From: Myxococcales bacterium
GTDB lineage: Bacteria; Myxococcota_A; Polyangia; Haliangiales; Haliangiaceae
Reading direction: 5' to 3'
Length of the DNA stretch: 64,000 nucleotides
Assembly (NCBI GenBank): GCA_028287135.1
Contig: JAQBQE010000048.1
Location: 22,789-86,788, forward strand
Shown: positions 26,155 to 35,204 of the stretch, piece after piece
Layout of the letters: each line of letters starts with the position of its first letter
How positions within the stretch are numbered: the stretch's first letter is position 1
Translations under genes and position numbers: made by a program
Notes under the pieces: model-generated
What the model was told of the DNA's origin: nothing
Databases searched by the model: none
Seen by the model: the letters and a program-made list of their open reading frames with translations, nothing else

Positions 26155-26910
26155 CTACGTCGGCTCGGTCGCGATCCACAGCGGGAAGCCGTGGCGCCGG
26201 GCATGCTCGCGAACCGTGTCGATCTTCGTGCGCGCCTCGGCAGGTGACGTGCGGCAGACGATTCCACGACCCGTCGTGTGGATCTGCATGGTCAGCGCGT
26301 GCGCATCGTCGGCGGACTTGCCGAACTGCTCCTGCAGGATCCGGGCGACGAACTCCTGCGTCGTGTGATCGTCGTTGCGCAGGACGACGAACACCTCGGG
26401 GCCGGTCGCCGGGACCTCGGGCTCTCGCGCCCCGTGGACCAGCGTGACGAGCAGGCCGCGGCCGTCGATCTTCGCGCTCTCGAGCAACGCAGCGGCCTGC
26501 GACCGGATCAGGCTCGACCACAGATCGACACACGTCGCCCGCCGATCGTTGTGGAGGGCGACGGCGTAGAGGTGCGCGAGGACTGCCTGCGCGTCCTCGG
26601 TCATCACCATCTGCTCGGTGCCCTGCTGGTCGAGGATCGCGAGGACCTTGTCCTCGAGCGCGGTGACGTCACCGCCTGCGCTCTTCATCGCGTCGGTCAG
26701 GGTCTCGATCTGGAGTGCACCGTAGAGCAGGTGGAACGAGGTCAGAGTCTCGTGGCCACGCGAGCGCGCCTCGTGTTGCGCGACATGGATCGCGACCTCC
26801 GCGTCGGCATCGAGCGTCGCGAGGAAGGTCTTGTGCGCGCGGGTCCAGCGGAACCTCTGCCACCAGATCGCTCCGAACCCCGCGGCGATGATCGCGACGA
26901 CCGCTTCCAC
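26155..26910 (-). CDS. Membrane-anchored Clp-N / ClpS fusion protein
   Basis: A 251-aa protein with an unusual layout. An N-terminal hydrophobic helix (about 2-18) is followed by a Clp N-domain-like helical repeat (about 25-150: 'AIHVAQHEARSRGHETLTSFH' and a second half near 'VLAHLYAVALHNDRRATCVD'). A complete ClpS domain then fills about 170-248. The ClpS N-degron pocket residues are kept: Asn-Asp-Asp at 179-181, Thr, and His211 in 'MQIHTTGRG'. ClpS normally is a free adaptor of about 100 aa that delivers N-end-rule substrates to ClpA. Fusing it to a Clp-N domain on a membrane anchor suggests a tethered adaptor or decoy. The start codon is GTG. It lies 24 bases after the PEGA protein gene. 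Confidence 0.85.
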   Translation of the reverse strand: MEAVVAIIAAGFGAIWWQRFRWTRAHKTFLATLDADAEVAIHVAQHEARSRGHETLTSFHLLYGALQIETLTDAMKSAGGDVTALEDKVLAILDQQGTEQMVMTEDAQAVLAHLYAVALHNDRRATCVDLWSSLIRSQAAALLESAKIDGRGLLVTLVHGAREPEVPATGPEVFVVLRNDDHTTQEFVARILQEQFGKSADDAHALTMQIHTTGRGIVCRTSPAEARTKIDTVREHARRHGFPLWIATEPT

Positions 26911-26934
26911 GCGATCACCTTACTCCGCAGCTGG

Positions 26935-29076
26935 TCAGTTGGCGATCACCGTCGCGCCGGGTCTGACGGTGACGGTGACCTGACGTGGTGGTTCCTCGGA
27001 GCCGGGCTTGCCGAGCACGGTGACCCGCCGGGGGCCCACCTCGAACGTGGCGCGGCGCACGGCGCCGCCGGGAAGCTTCAGCAACTTGGTGGGCCCCGCT
27101 TCGACATAGCCAAGCTCGAGCTTCTCCTCGACGGGCTGCGAACCGACCGTGACCTTGCGCGTAATGCGATTGCCGAAGTCGATCGTGTACGCGCCGGGAG
27201 CGACCATGCACACGAACGGGATCTCGAGGTCGCGGCAGTGAGGCACGCCGGCCACGCTCGCCTTGCCCTCGACGTTCGACGACACCCGGAGCGGGGTTCC
27301 ATCGACGAGGGTCGCGCTGCGCACGAGCCCATCGGAGCCTCGGCCTGGCGTGAACGGCTCGATCGCAGCGGGCACCTTGTTCAGCATCGTCAGGGAGAAC
27401 CGCACCAGCTTGCCGCCTTCGACCAGCACGGTCGCGGGCGTGGTGACACCCGCGAGCAGCTGACCGTTCTGCACGACCTGCGCGCCGCTCGGCGTCGAGG
27501 TCAGGTGGACACGCGCGAGATCGCCGGCGACGACGAGCGGCTGGATCAGCTTGGTCTCCTTGCCGGGGCCGGGGACCTCGAGGCGCGCGGTCGCGTCCTG
27601 ATAGCCCTGCTTCTTGAACGCGATCGTCACGCTGGCTCCCGCGGCCAGCGTCGACATCGAGAGCGGTGTGGTTCCGACCGCTGCGCCATCGATGGTGACG
27701 CTCGCTCCGGTCGGGGAGGTCTCGATCGAGACGGTGGGTGCGAGCGCGATCAGCTCGAGCGTGATCTCGTTCGCCCCCGCGCGCGGCTGCACCACCGCTT
27801 GCCGGGGCTCGTACCCATCGAGGCGCGCGACCACGGGATAGGCGCGCCCGACCTCGAGATCGCGGACGCGCAGCAGGCCCGTGGTCGCGGTCCCCGCGTT
27901 CTTGCCCTCGACCTCGACGAGCGCGCCCTTCGGCACGGTGCGGATCATGACGTCGGTCTTGTCGGTGCCGAACAGCCGCGGCCACGCCGCGATGCCGACG
28001 AGCGCGAGCGTCGCGAGGATCGCCACCACCAGGATCGCGATCACGCCGCGCGGAGCGGGAGGCGGGCGGGGCGCCCGGCGCTCGACCGGATGCGCGGCGC
28101 CCGCGGGCAGGCGACGGGACGGCCCGGTGGCGAGCCGACCTGCGGCATCGATCCGCTCGGTGAAGAACCCGAACGTCTCGAGCTGCTGCTTCGGGGCCTC
28201 GAGATCGAACGTGCAGACGGCCTCGGTGGCGACCCCCGGCAGGACGTTGAAGTAGAGGTTGGTCGACGAGCTCGTCATCAAGTAGAGACCGAGGCCGGCG
28301 CCTCCGACCTTGCGATCGATCTGCTGCTCGTTGTGCAGGCACTTGTGCAGGTAGCGCAGCACCGTGGCGCGCTCGAGCGTGCCGAACACATCGCGGACCG
28401 CGATCACGAACTGGCCTCCGTCACATGCGTACTGCACGACGACCTTCTGCTCGACGCGCAGCGAGATCCGCGTCTTCGTCGGAATCTCCGAGAAGATCTG
28501 GCGGCCCTGCTCGTCGACGGGCGCGTCGTACAGCGCGTTCATCAGCATCTCGTCGAGGCACTGCTCGATCGATTCGCGGTACTTCCGCCGCACGCCCATG
28601 AGCTCCGCGAACTCGGAGATCTGAGCGATGCACAGTGACTTCTCCTGGTAGTCACCGACCAGGAACGAATGGATCTGCGTGCCCCACAGCACGAGCTTGT
28701 CGAGCCCGAAGATGTCGCCGGCGAGCACCCGGGTCGCCATCGCGGAGAGCCGACGCGAGTCGAAGGTCTCGGCGACCATCATCCCGGCCACCCGATCGGA
28801 GGCCTGCATGATGTCGACGACCGCCGCCAGGTTGGTGCGCGGCAGGATCGCGATGACCCGGGTCTCGCCACCGAGCCGCGCGATCAGCTCGGGCGAGGCC
28901 CCGGCGAGCGGTCCATCGAGGTGGATCACGAGCAGGGCTGCCTTCAGCTGACCCGAGCCGAGCTCCTCGACCGTCGCGTGCGAGTCGACGGCCCCGCCGG
29001 CCGCCTTCAGTGCGACGGCCAGTTGCTTGCCGAACCCCTTGTCCGGCGACACCGCGATGATTCGTCGCGCCAGCAC
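26935..29076 (-). CDS. Receiver-like / HATPase / membrane-span / PEGA-repeat protein
   Basis: A 713-aa protein from GTG 29076; a longer start at 29124 would overlap the upstream gene. Order seen: a degenerate receiver-like fold (about 1-130) without a clear phosphoacceptor. Next is a GHKL-type ATP-binding domain (about 150-295), with N-box 'LDEMLMNALYDAP' and G-box 'GGAGLGLYLM' as in anti-sigma kinases. A Pro/Arg linker and one membrane span (about 345-366) follow. Then come PEGA-like beta repeats (about 375-620: 'VMIRTVPKGALVEVEG', 'VSIETSPTGASVTIDG') and a beta-rich end. There is no phosphoacceptor His, so it resembles an RsbW-like switch tied to an envelope sensor. Topology predicts the PEGA part outside. 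Confidence 0.75.
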   Translation of the reverse strand: MLARRIIAVSPDKGFGKQLAVALKAAGGAVDSHATVEELGSGQLKAALLVIHLDGPLAGASPELIARLGGETRVIAILPRTNLAAVVDIMQASDRVAGMMVAETFDSRRLSAMATRVLAGDIFGLDKLVLWGTQIHSFLVGDYQEKSLCIAQISEFAELMGVRRKYRESIEQCLDEMLMNALYDAPVDEQGRQIFSEIPTKTRISLRVEQKVVVQYACDGGQFVIAVRDVFGTLERATVLRYLHKCLHNEQQIDRKVGGAGLGLYLMTSSSTNLYFNVLPGVATEAVCTFDLEAPKQQLETFGFFTERIDAAGRLATGPSRRLPAGAAHPVERRAPRPPPAPRGVIAILVVAILATLALVGIAAWPRLFGTDKTDVMIRTVPKGALVEVEGKNAGTATTGLLRVRDLEVGRAYPVVARLDGYEPRQAVVQPRAGANEITLELIALAPTVSIETSPTGASVTIDGAAVGTTPLSMSTLAAGASVTIAFKKQGYQDATARLEVPGPGKETKLIQPLVVAGDLARVHLTSTPSGAQVVQNGQLLAGVTTPATVLVEGGKLVRFSLTMLNKVPAAIEPFTPGRGSDGLVRSATLVDGTPLRVSSNVEGKASVAGVPHCRDLEIPFVCMVAPGAYTIDFGNRITRKVTVGSQPVEEKLELGYVEAGPTKLLKLPGGAVRRATFEVGPRRVTVLGKPGSEEPPRQVTVTVRPGATVIAN

Positions 29077-29090
29077 CCCTGCCGTCGAGT

Positions 29091-29633
29091 CTACACGACG
29101 GTGCCGTCGTAGCGACTCAACCACTGGGTCGGCTGGAACTCAGGAATTCGCTTGGGCGCGAGGATCGGCGAGCCGTCCTTCCAGAACTCGCGAAACGGGC
29201 GCTTCTCGCCTGTCTTATAGAAGTGCATCAAGTAGGCGGTGTCGCACGCAGCGAAGTCCGCCACCCATTGATCGAGGTCGTGGACCCCGGCCTCGTGCAG
29301 GAGCTGCAGGCTGTACGCACAGGCCTCGCTCTCATACTCGGCGACCTCGCGGAGCTGGTCCTCGGTCCACGACTCGCTGGGCTTTCTGAACGCGATCTCG
29401 CGTGACCGCTCCGACACGTTCCACTGCACCGTGTGACCGAACAGATGGACGAGGATGAACAGCGAGTCCTCGACCTCGAGATCGAACTCGACCTTGATCT
29501 GCCTGCCATCGAGGTCGCCGGTGAACGGATTAGGGACGTCGGTGACGCTGACCGGGATGCCCCAGCGGTCCTCGATCATCCGCTCGACCCGATCGAATAC
29601 GAGCCGCATGCGAACCGGATCCGGGGTGCTCAT
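29091..29633 (-). CDS. ImmA/IrrE-like protein with HLFGH in place of HExxH
   Basis: A 180-aa cytoplasmic protein. The stretch 'LVHLFGH' (His63 and His67) followed about 36 residues later by 'EYESEACAYSLQLL' (Glu103) mirrors the zinc-peptidase layout HExxH...E of ImmA/IrrE proteins. However, the catalytic Glu of HExxH is Leu or Phe here (HLFGH). The zinc ligands could still be kept while peptidase chemistry is lost. No membrane span or signal peptide. It is encoded 15 bases after the 97-aa gene stop and 14 bases before the chosen start of the PEGA protein. I know of no named family for it; the ImmA likeness is by motif only. Confidence 0.65.
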   Translation of the reverse strand: MSTPDPVRMRLVFDRVERMIEDRWGIPVSVTDVPNPFTGDLDGRQIKVEFDLEVEDSLFILVHLFGHTVQWNVSERSREIAFRKPSESWTEDQLREVAEYESEACAYSLQLLHEAGVHDLDQWVADFAACDTAYLMHFYKTGEKRPFREFWKDGSPILAPKRIPEFQPTQWLSRYDGTVV

Positions 29634-29648
29634 CGGATCACGTCCCGG

Positions 29649-29942
29649 TCACTTCTTGGGAGCGACGGCCTGCGAGACCCGCGCCTGGGTCATCTCGTGG
29701 AGCGTCCGCATCACGCTGTACGCGGTGAGCTCGGCGAGCAGCTTGGTGACCGCGGTGTGCTGGGCGTCATCGAGCGTGCCCTCGACGGCCTTCATCGCCG
29801 CAACCAGGTTCTTCTCCTGCGTGGCGAGCTCGTTGGCATCGATCACCCCGTCGGCGATCGACTGCGTGAAGTGCTCGAGCTTGCCGACCTGGGCGTCGAG
29901 GTCCGGGGTCGATTCGTCGTTGATCCAGCTGCTGCGTGCCAT
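29649..29942 (-). CDS. 97-aa helical cytoplasmic protein of unknown function
   Basis: Not recognised. ATG 29942 gives 97 residues, predicted almost wholly alpha-helical with an amphipathic, possibly coiled-coil centre ('VGKLEHFTQSIADG', 'ELATQEKNLVAAMKAVEG') and a basic C-terminal end (APKK). It is flanked at 17 and 15 bases by the AAA+ ATPase gene and the HLFGH protein gene, so it very likely belongs to the same transcript. A small helical protein directly after an AAA+ gene could be an adaptor or substrate clamp for it. That is inference from position only. Confidence 0.7.
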   Translation of the reverse strand: MARSSWINDESTPDLDAQVGKLEHFTQSIADGVIDANELATQEKNLVAAMKAVEGTLDDAQHTAVTKLLAELTAYSVMRTLHEMTQARVSQAVAPKK

Positions 29943-29959
29943 GGCGCGTCTCCTTTTGC

Positions 29960-31744
29960 CTATCGTTCTTCCAAGATCTGCTTGATCGCGGTCAGCCGCT
30001 CCTGCAGCTTCTCGCGCCCACCGAACTTCGCGAGCTTCTCTTGCTTGCTCGGTGGGAGGAACTCGACGTCGGTGCACTCGATGATCGCCGCGAGCTCCTG
30101 CGCTTCGCGCTCGAGCGTCTGCGTCGACGGCATGAAGCCCGCGAGCGCACCCGCGAGGGCTTCCTTCGTGATCGTCCGCGATCCGGCGAGCAGCGACGTG
30201 CGGAACGCGCGGCCGATGATGCCCTCGACATCCGCGCCCGACAGATTGCCCTGGTGCGGGATCACCTCGGGCAGATTCGCCTCGGCGAGCGACGTGCCGC
30301 TCTTCTTCGCGAGCATCACGAGCATCGCCTTCAGCTCGGCCTGATCGACGGGATAGAACAGCGGGATGTGGATCTCGGCGCGGCCCTGGCGCTTGAGATC
30401 GACCGGCAGGTTGTCGGGGCGCGCGGTCAGCAGCATCCACAGGATCTTGCCGCGGTAGGCGGTGTCGCCCATCTGCGAGGCGATCATGCCGAACGTGCGT
30501 GCACCGACACCCGAGTCGCCGCCCTGGTCGCGATCGCCGAGCATCGCGTCGGCCTCGTCGATGATCACGACGACCGGGCCCATCGAGCGCAGCACGCCGA
30601 GCACGCGCTCGAGGTTGCCTTCGGTCTCGCCAACGTACTTGCTGCGGAAGTTCTTGAGCACGACCGCCGGGATCCCGATCGAGCCGGCGACGCAAGTCGC
30701 GAGGAAGCTCTTGCCGGTGCCGACCGGTCCGCAGAACAGATAGCCCATCGGTACGGTCTCGAGCTCGCCGCGCTTCAGCAGCTCCGCATCGTCCATCAGG
30801 CGCTTCTTCGCGGCCTCGTGACCGACGACGGTATCGAGGCCCCACTTCGGCTCGACGAACTCGAGCATGCCTTGGGCCTGGCGCTCGATCAGGCGCTTCT
30901 TGAGCTCCTTGAAGTACTTCGCGTCGAGACGACGGTTGCTCTCGATCGTCGACCGCAGCAGGACCTCGAGATCCGTGAGCCCGATGCCCGCGGTCAGCTT
31001 CCCGAGCTCGGCGATGGAGTAGTCGGAGAACGACGCGATCTCTTTTCCGCTCGCCTTGACCTGCGCCTCGAGGAACGCCGCGCGCTCGGCGGCATCGGGG
31101 AGCGGGAGCTCGAGGGTGGCGACGTGCGGGTTGCCGCTCAGCCGCTCCGCGATGCTGGACAGCCGAGGGTCGATCAGCACGAACGCCATGTTGAGGCGCT
31201 TGACGTACGGGCTCGACGCCCAGTTGAGCAGCGTGACGAGGTGGGTCTGCTCGGCGAGATCGAGGTGATCGCCACTCGGTGCGACGTATCCCGCGTGGTC
31301 GATCAGGATCGCGGTGCGCAGCCGCTTGTCCGGATCCGCCATCACGTTCTTCTGGATGAGCAGGTCGATCGCGGCGAGACCCTTGGTCGGATCGCGGGGC
31401 AGGGCGCGCAGATCGCCGAGCCACTTGTTGGCGGTCTCGACCATGTCCTGGAGCCGCTTGCCGTTCGATCCCGCCACGCAGCGCAGGCCACGCGCGAGGT
31501 CGTAGTGGATGACGAGGTCCCAGCGCCCGAACAGCTGCTCGGCGAGGAAGTCGGCGAGCCCGGTCCAGCGGTCCGTGCCGGCGCGGATCATGTCGAACGT
31601 GTTGCCGTGGAGCACGAACATCGAGGTCGTGCCCGAGAAGTAGAGCTCGGCGAGCTTGCCCGCCCACGCCGGGAAGTGCGGCGGGAGCTGCGTCGCCTTG
31701 GTCACCCCGTCGGTGCCGGCGAGGGTCTTTTTGTCATCGCTCAT
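29960..31744 (-). CDS. AAA+ ATPase with degenerate N-terminal AAA-like half (Vps4/FtsH-like core)
   Basis: A 594-aa cytoplasmic ATPase. The active module is C-terminal: Walker A GPVGTGKS at 339-346, pore-loop 'SKYVGE' at 368-373 (aromatic-hydrophobic-Gly as in substrate-threading AAA proteins) and Walker B VVVIIDEAD at 391-399. A 'LLTARPDNLPVDLKRQGR' sensor/arginine-finger region follows. The N-terminal half (about 25-260) looks like a second AAA fold that has lost Walker A and reads 'AILIDHAG' at the Walker B position. There is no GAFTGA loop, so it is not a sigma-54 activator such as PspF. Its ATG overlaps the upstream coiled-coil gene by 4 bases. In the pspA operon it is the natural candidate to remodel PspA polymers. 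Confidence 0.88.
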   Translation of the reverse strand: MSDDKKTLAGTDGVTKATQLPPHFPAWAGKLAELYFSGTTSMFVLHGNTFDMIRAGTDRWTGLADFLAEQLFGRWDLVIHYDLARGLRCVAGSNGKRLQDMVETANKWLGDLRALPRDPTKGLAAIDLLIQKNVMADPDKRLRTAILIDHAGYVAPSGDHLDLAEQTHLVTLLNWASSPYVKRLNMAFVLIDPRLSSIAERLSGNPHVATLELPLPDAAERAAFLEAQVKASGKEIASFSDYSIAELGKLTAGIGLTDLEVLLRSTIESNRRLDAKYFKELKKRLIERQAQGMLEFVEPKWGLDTVVGHEAAKKRLMDDAELLKRGELETVPMGYLFCGPVGTGKSFLATCVAGSIGIPAVVLKNFRSKYVGETEGNLERVLGVLRSMGPVVVIIDEADAMLGDRDQGGDSGVGARTFGMIASQMGDTAYRGKILWMLLTARPDNLPVDLKRQGRAEIHIPLFYPVDQAELKAMLVMLAKKSGTSLAEANLPEVIPHQGNLSGADVEGIIGRAFRTSLLAGSRTITKEALAGALAGFMPSTQTLEREAQELAAIIECTDVEFLPPSKQEKLAKFGGREKLQERLTAIKQILEER

Positions 31745-32694
31745 GAGCCGCTCCGGCGTCCTGGAGCGCCCTCGACCAGGCGCTGCGGTGTGAGGTCGGT
31801 GTCGAGGATCGACGGCGTGGTCTCGGCGTCACTGACGCCGGTGATCTGCTGCAGCTCGCGGATCGTCTGCTCGGTCTGCGAGATGCCCTCGGAGATCGCA
31901 TCGATCCGGCTCGACATCTCGTCGGGATCGGTGTGGCCGACAGCGAGCTCGGTGACCGCCTGGATCTTGTTCTCGAGGCGATCGAGCTCGGTCGCGATGA
32001 ACTCGGCGTTGCCACGCGCCTTCTCGACGTTCTCCTTGCGCGCCTCCGCCGTCATGATGCTGTCGTCGAGCGAGCGAATGATCCGGTCCTCGGCCTGGTT
32101 CGCTTCGCCCACCGAGTCCGCGCGCTTCTTGCGCTTGACCTTGAGCTCACCGACCGTCTTGTCGATGCTCGCCTCGTCGGCGGCCTGGAGGAACCGCGCG
32201 ATCGCTTGCTCGGAGAGCAGCAGCCGGAGGAACACCCAGAGCAGGCGATCGAGCGCTGGCGTGCGGAGCTCGGTCGAGGCGCCGCTCGCATCGCGGGTGT
32301 CACCGCGCACGGCGTTCGCGATCCGCGACATCTCCACGCAGCGTGCGCGCAGGCGCAAGAACCGCGAGCGGCGGTCCTCGGTCAGCGACTTCAGCACCTC
32401 GAGGATCCGATCACGCGCCACCCCGGTGTCCTGCGTGGTCACCGCCGAGCGCGAGCCCGTGGTCCCGCGCTCCTCGGCGCGCGCCTTGGCATCGATCGCA
32501 CCCTGGAAGCGCGGCAGCGTCGTGAGCCCCGCGAGGTAGACGACCTCGGCGGCAGCAACGAGCGGCAGCGCGATGTCGGCGTGGCCCGAGACCACGGCGG
32601 CCGCGGCAGCTCCGCCGAACAGCAGCATGTTCCAGCGGAACGTGAACGCTTCCTTCAGATAGCGAAACAGTCCGGCTTTCTTCGGTTCCGCCAC
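31741..32694 (-). CDS. Membrane-anchored coiled-coil protein in the pspA cluster
   Basis: A 317-aa protein I cannot assign to a family. Residues about 22-62 hold two hydrophobic helices ('MLLFGGAAAAAVVSG', 'ALPLVAAAEVVYLAGL'). The rest is cytoplasmic and highly charged, with long heptad-like helices (about 95-130, 170-290; for example 'ARKENVEKARGNAEFIATEL') and a disordered tail. The overall look recalls 'TelA/TerD-region' or 5-bromo-4-chloroindolyl-phosphate-hydrolysis-like coiled-coil proteins, but I would not name it. The start is GTG directly after the ABC ATPase stop, with no bases between them; the stop overlaps the AAA+ start (ATGA). Probable membrane receptor or scaffold for the AAA+ ATPase. 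Confidence 0.75.
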   Translation of the reverse strand: MAEPKKAGLFRYLKEAFTFRWNMLLFGGAAAAAVVSGHADIALPLVAAAEVVYLAGLTTLPRFQGAIDAKARAEERGTTGSRSAVTTQDTGVARDRILEVLKSLTEDRRSRFLRLRARCVEMSRIANAVRGDTRDASGASTELRTPALDRLLWVFLRLLLSEQAIARFLQAADEASIDKTVGELKVKRKKRADSVGEANQAEDRIIRSLDDSIMTAEARKENVEKARGNAEFIATELDRLENKIQAVTELAVGHTDPDEMSSRIDAISEGISQTEQTIRELQQITGVSDAETTPSILDTDLTPQRLVEGAPGRRSGS

Positions 32695-34133
<1,439 letters not shown>

Positions 34134-34137
<4 letters not shown>

Positions 34138-35204
34138 AGATCCTTCCGCCAGGCGAACACGCCGCGCTGCAAGGTCCGCAGGACGATGTCGAGCGTGAAC
34201 GCGATCAGCGCGATCACGAACAGCAGCAAGTAGATGTGCTCGTACAGGCCCTGGCGCTCGCTACCCATCAGCAGCGTGCCGATGCCGTGCGGGGTGTTGA
34301 TGACTTCGACGAGCATGATGTAGCCGAGGGCGAGGCCGAGCTGGAACCGCAGGCTCGTGATGATGTCGGGCAGGGCGAGCGGCACGAGCACCTTGCGGAT
34401 GATCTGGAGCCGCGATGCGCCGAGGGTCTGCGCGGTCTCGACGTAGCGCTCGGGCACGATCGAGATCGCCTTCACCGTGTCGGAGAACACGAACGGGACG
34501 ATCGCGAGGAAGATGAACATCCACTTCTGCTTCTCGCCGTCGGAGAACAGCAGCAGCGTCAGCGGGATCAGCGCGCCCATCGGGACGGAGCGCAGAAAGA
34601 TCACGAGCGGCGCGAGCGCCGAGCCGACGCCGCGATTGGAGGCAGCGGCCACACCGACGAGGATCCCGATGATCGCCGCGAGCCCGACACCCTTGAACAC
34701 ACGCTCGAGGGTGCTGAGGATGCTGTCGACGAGGTCGCGATCCATCAGCTTGCCGAACGAGCCGAATACCTCGCCGGGGCTCGGTAGCTTCGACGGCGAG
34801 ATCATGCGATCGGTCGGCGCGCCGCGCGTCACGAACCACCACAGGGCGAGGATCAGCGCGATCAGGCCGAACCCGAGGAGGGTCCGGATGTGTGCCGGCG
34901 GATCGGCGCGCAGCGTCTTCCACCACGGCGGTGGCTCGGGTAACCGCTGTGGATCGGCAGCGGGCGTGGGCCGTGCGGCGGCCCGGGGTGCGGCCTCGTC
35001 AGCCGGCTTTGCCGCCGCTGCGTTCGCCGGCAGGGGGAGCGCCTTGTCGAGCGGCGAGGCCTTGTCGCGGGCCTCCATCGACCGGGCAGCCTCGACCGCC
35101 TTGCTCGCGGCCGGTTGCACCTCGGCATCGCGCACCGGTGCCTTCGCGTCGCCCGACGCGCCCTCGTCTCCCGCCCCCTTCGGATCGTCCGGCACGTCGC
35201 TCAC
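34134..35204 (-). CDS. ABC transporter permease (NitT/TauT type) with long N-terminal tail
   Basis: A 356-aa inner-membrane permease. Residues 1-100 are an acidic, Ala/Pro-rich cytoplasmic extension like the one on its ATPase. Six hydrophobic spans follow from about 108. The coupling (EAA-like) loop 'TAQTLGASRLQIIRKVLVP' at about 257-275 matches binding-protein-dependent transport permeases of the sulphonate/nitrate/taurine group. The start overlaps the binding-protein gene by 4 bases and the stop overlaps the ATPase gene by 4 bases, so the three transporter parts are coupled. The matching tails on permease and ATPase suggest they meet a common partner. Confidence 0.92.

Noticed and set aside
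26278..28638. A 786-residue plus-strand frame opposite the ClpS fusion and PEGA genes
   Set aside because: Arg/Asp/His-rich composition with no domain signature; an antisense shadow of two real genes.
29936..32539. An 867-residue plus-strand frame opposite the AAA+ and coiled-coil genes
   Set aside because: Same antisense artefact; the minus-strand genes show recognisable motifs.
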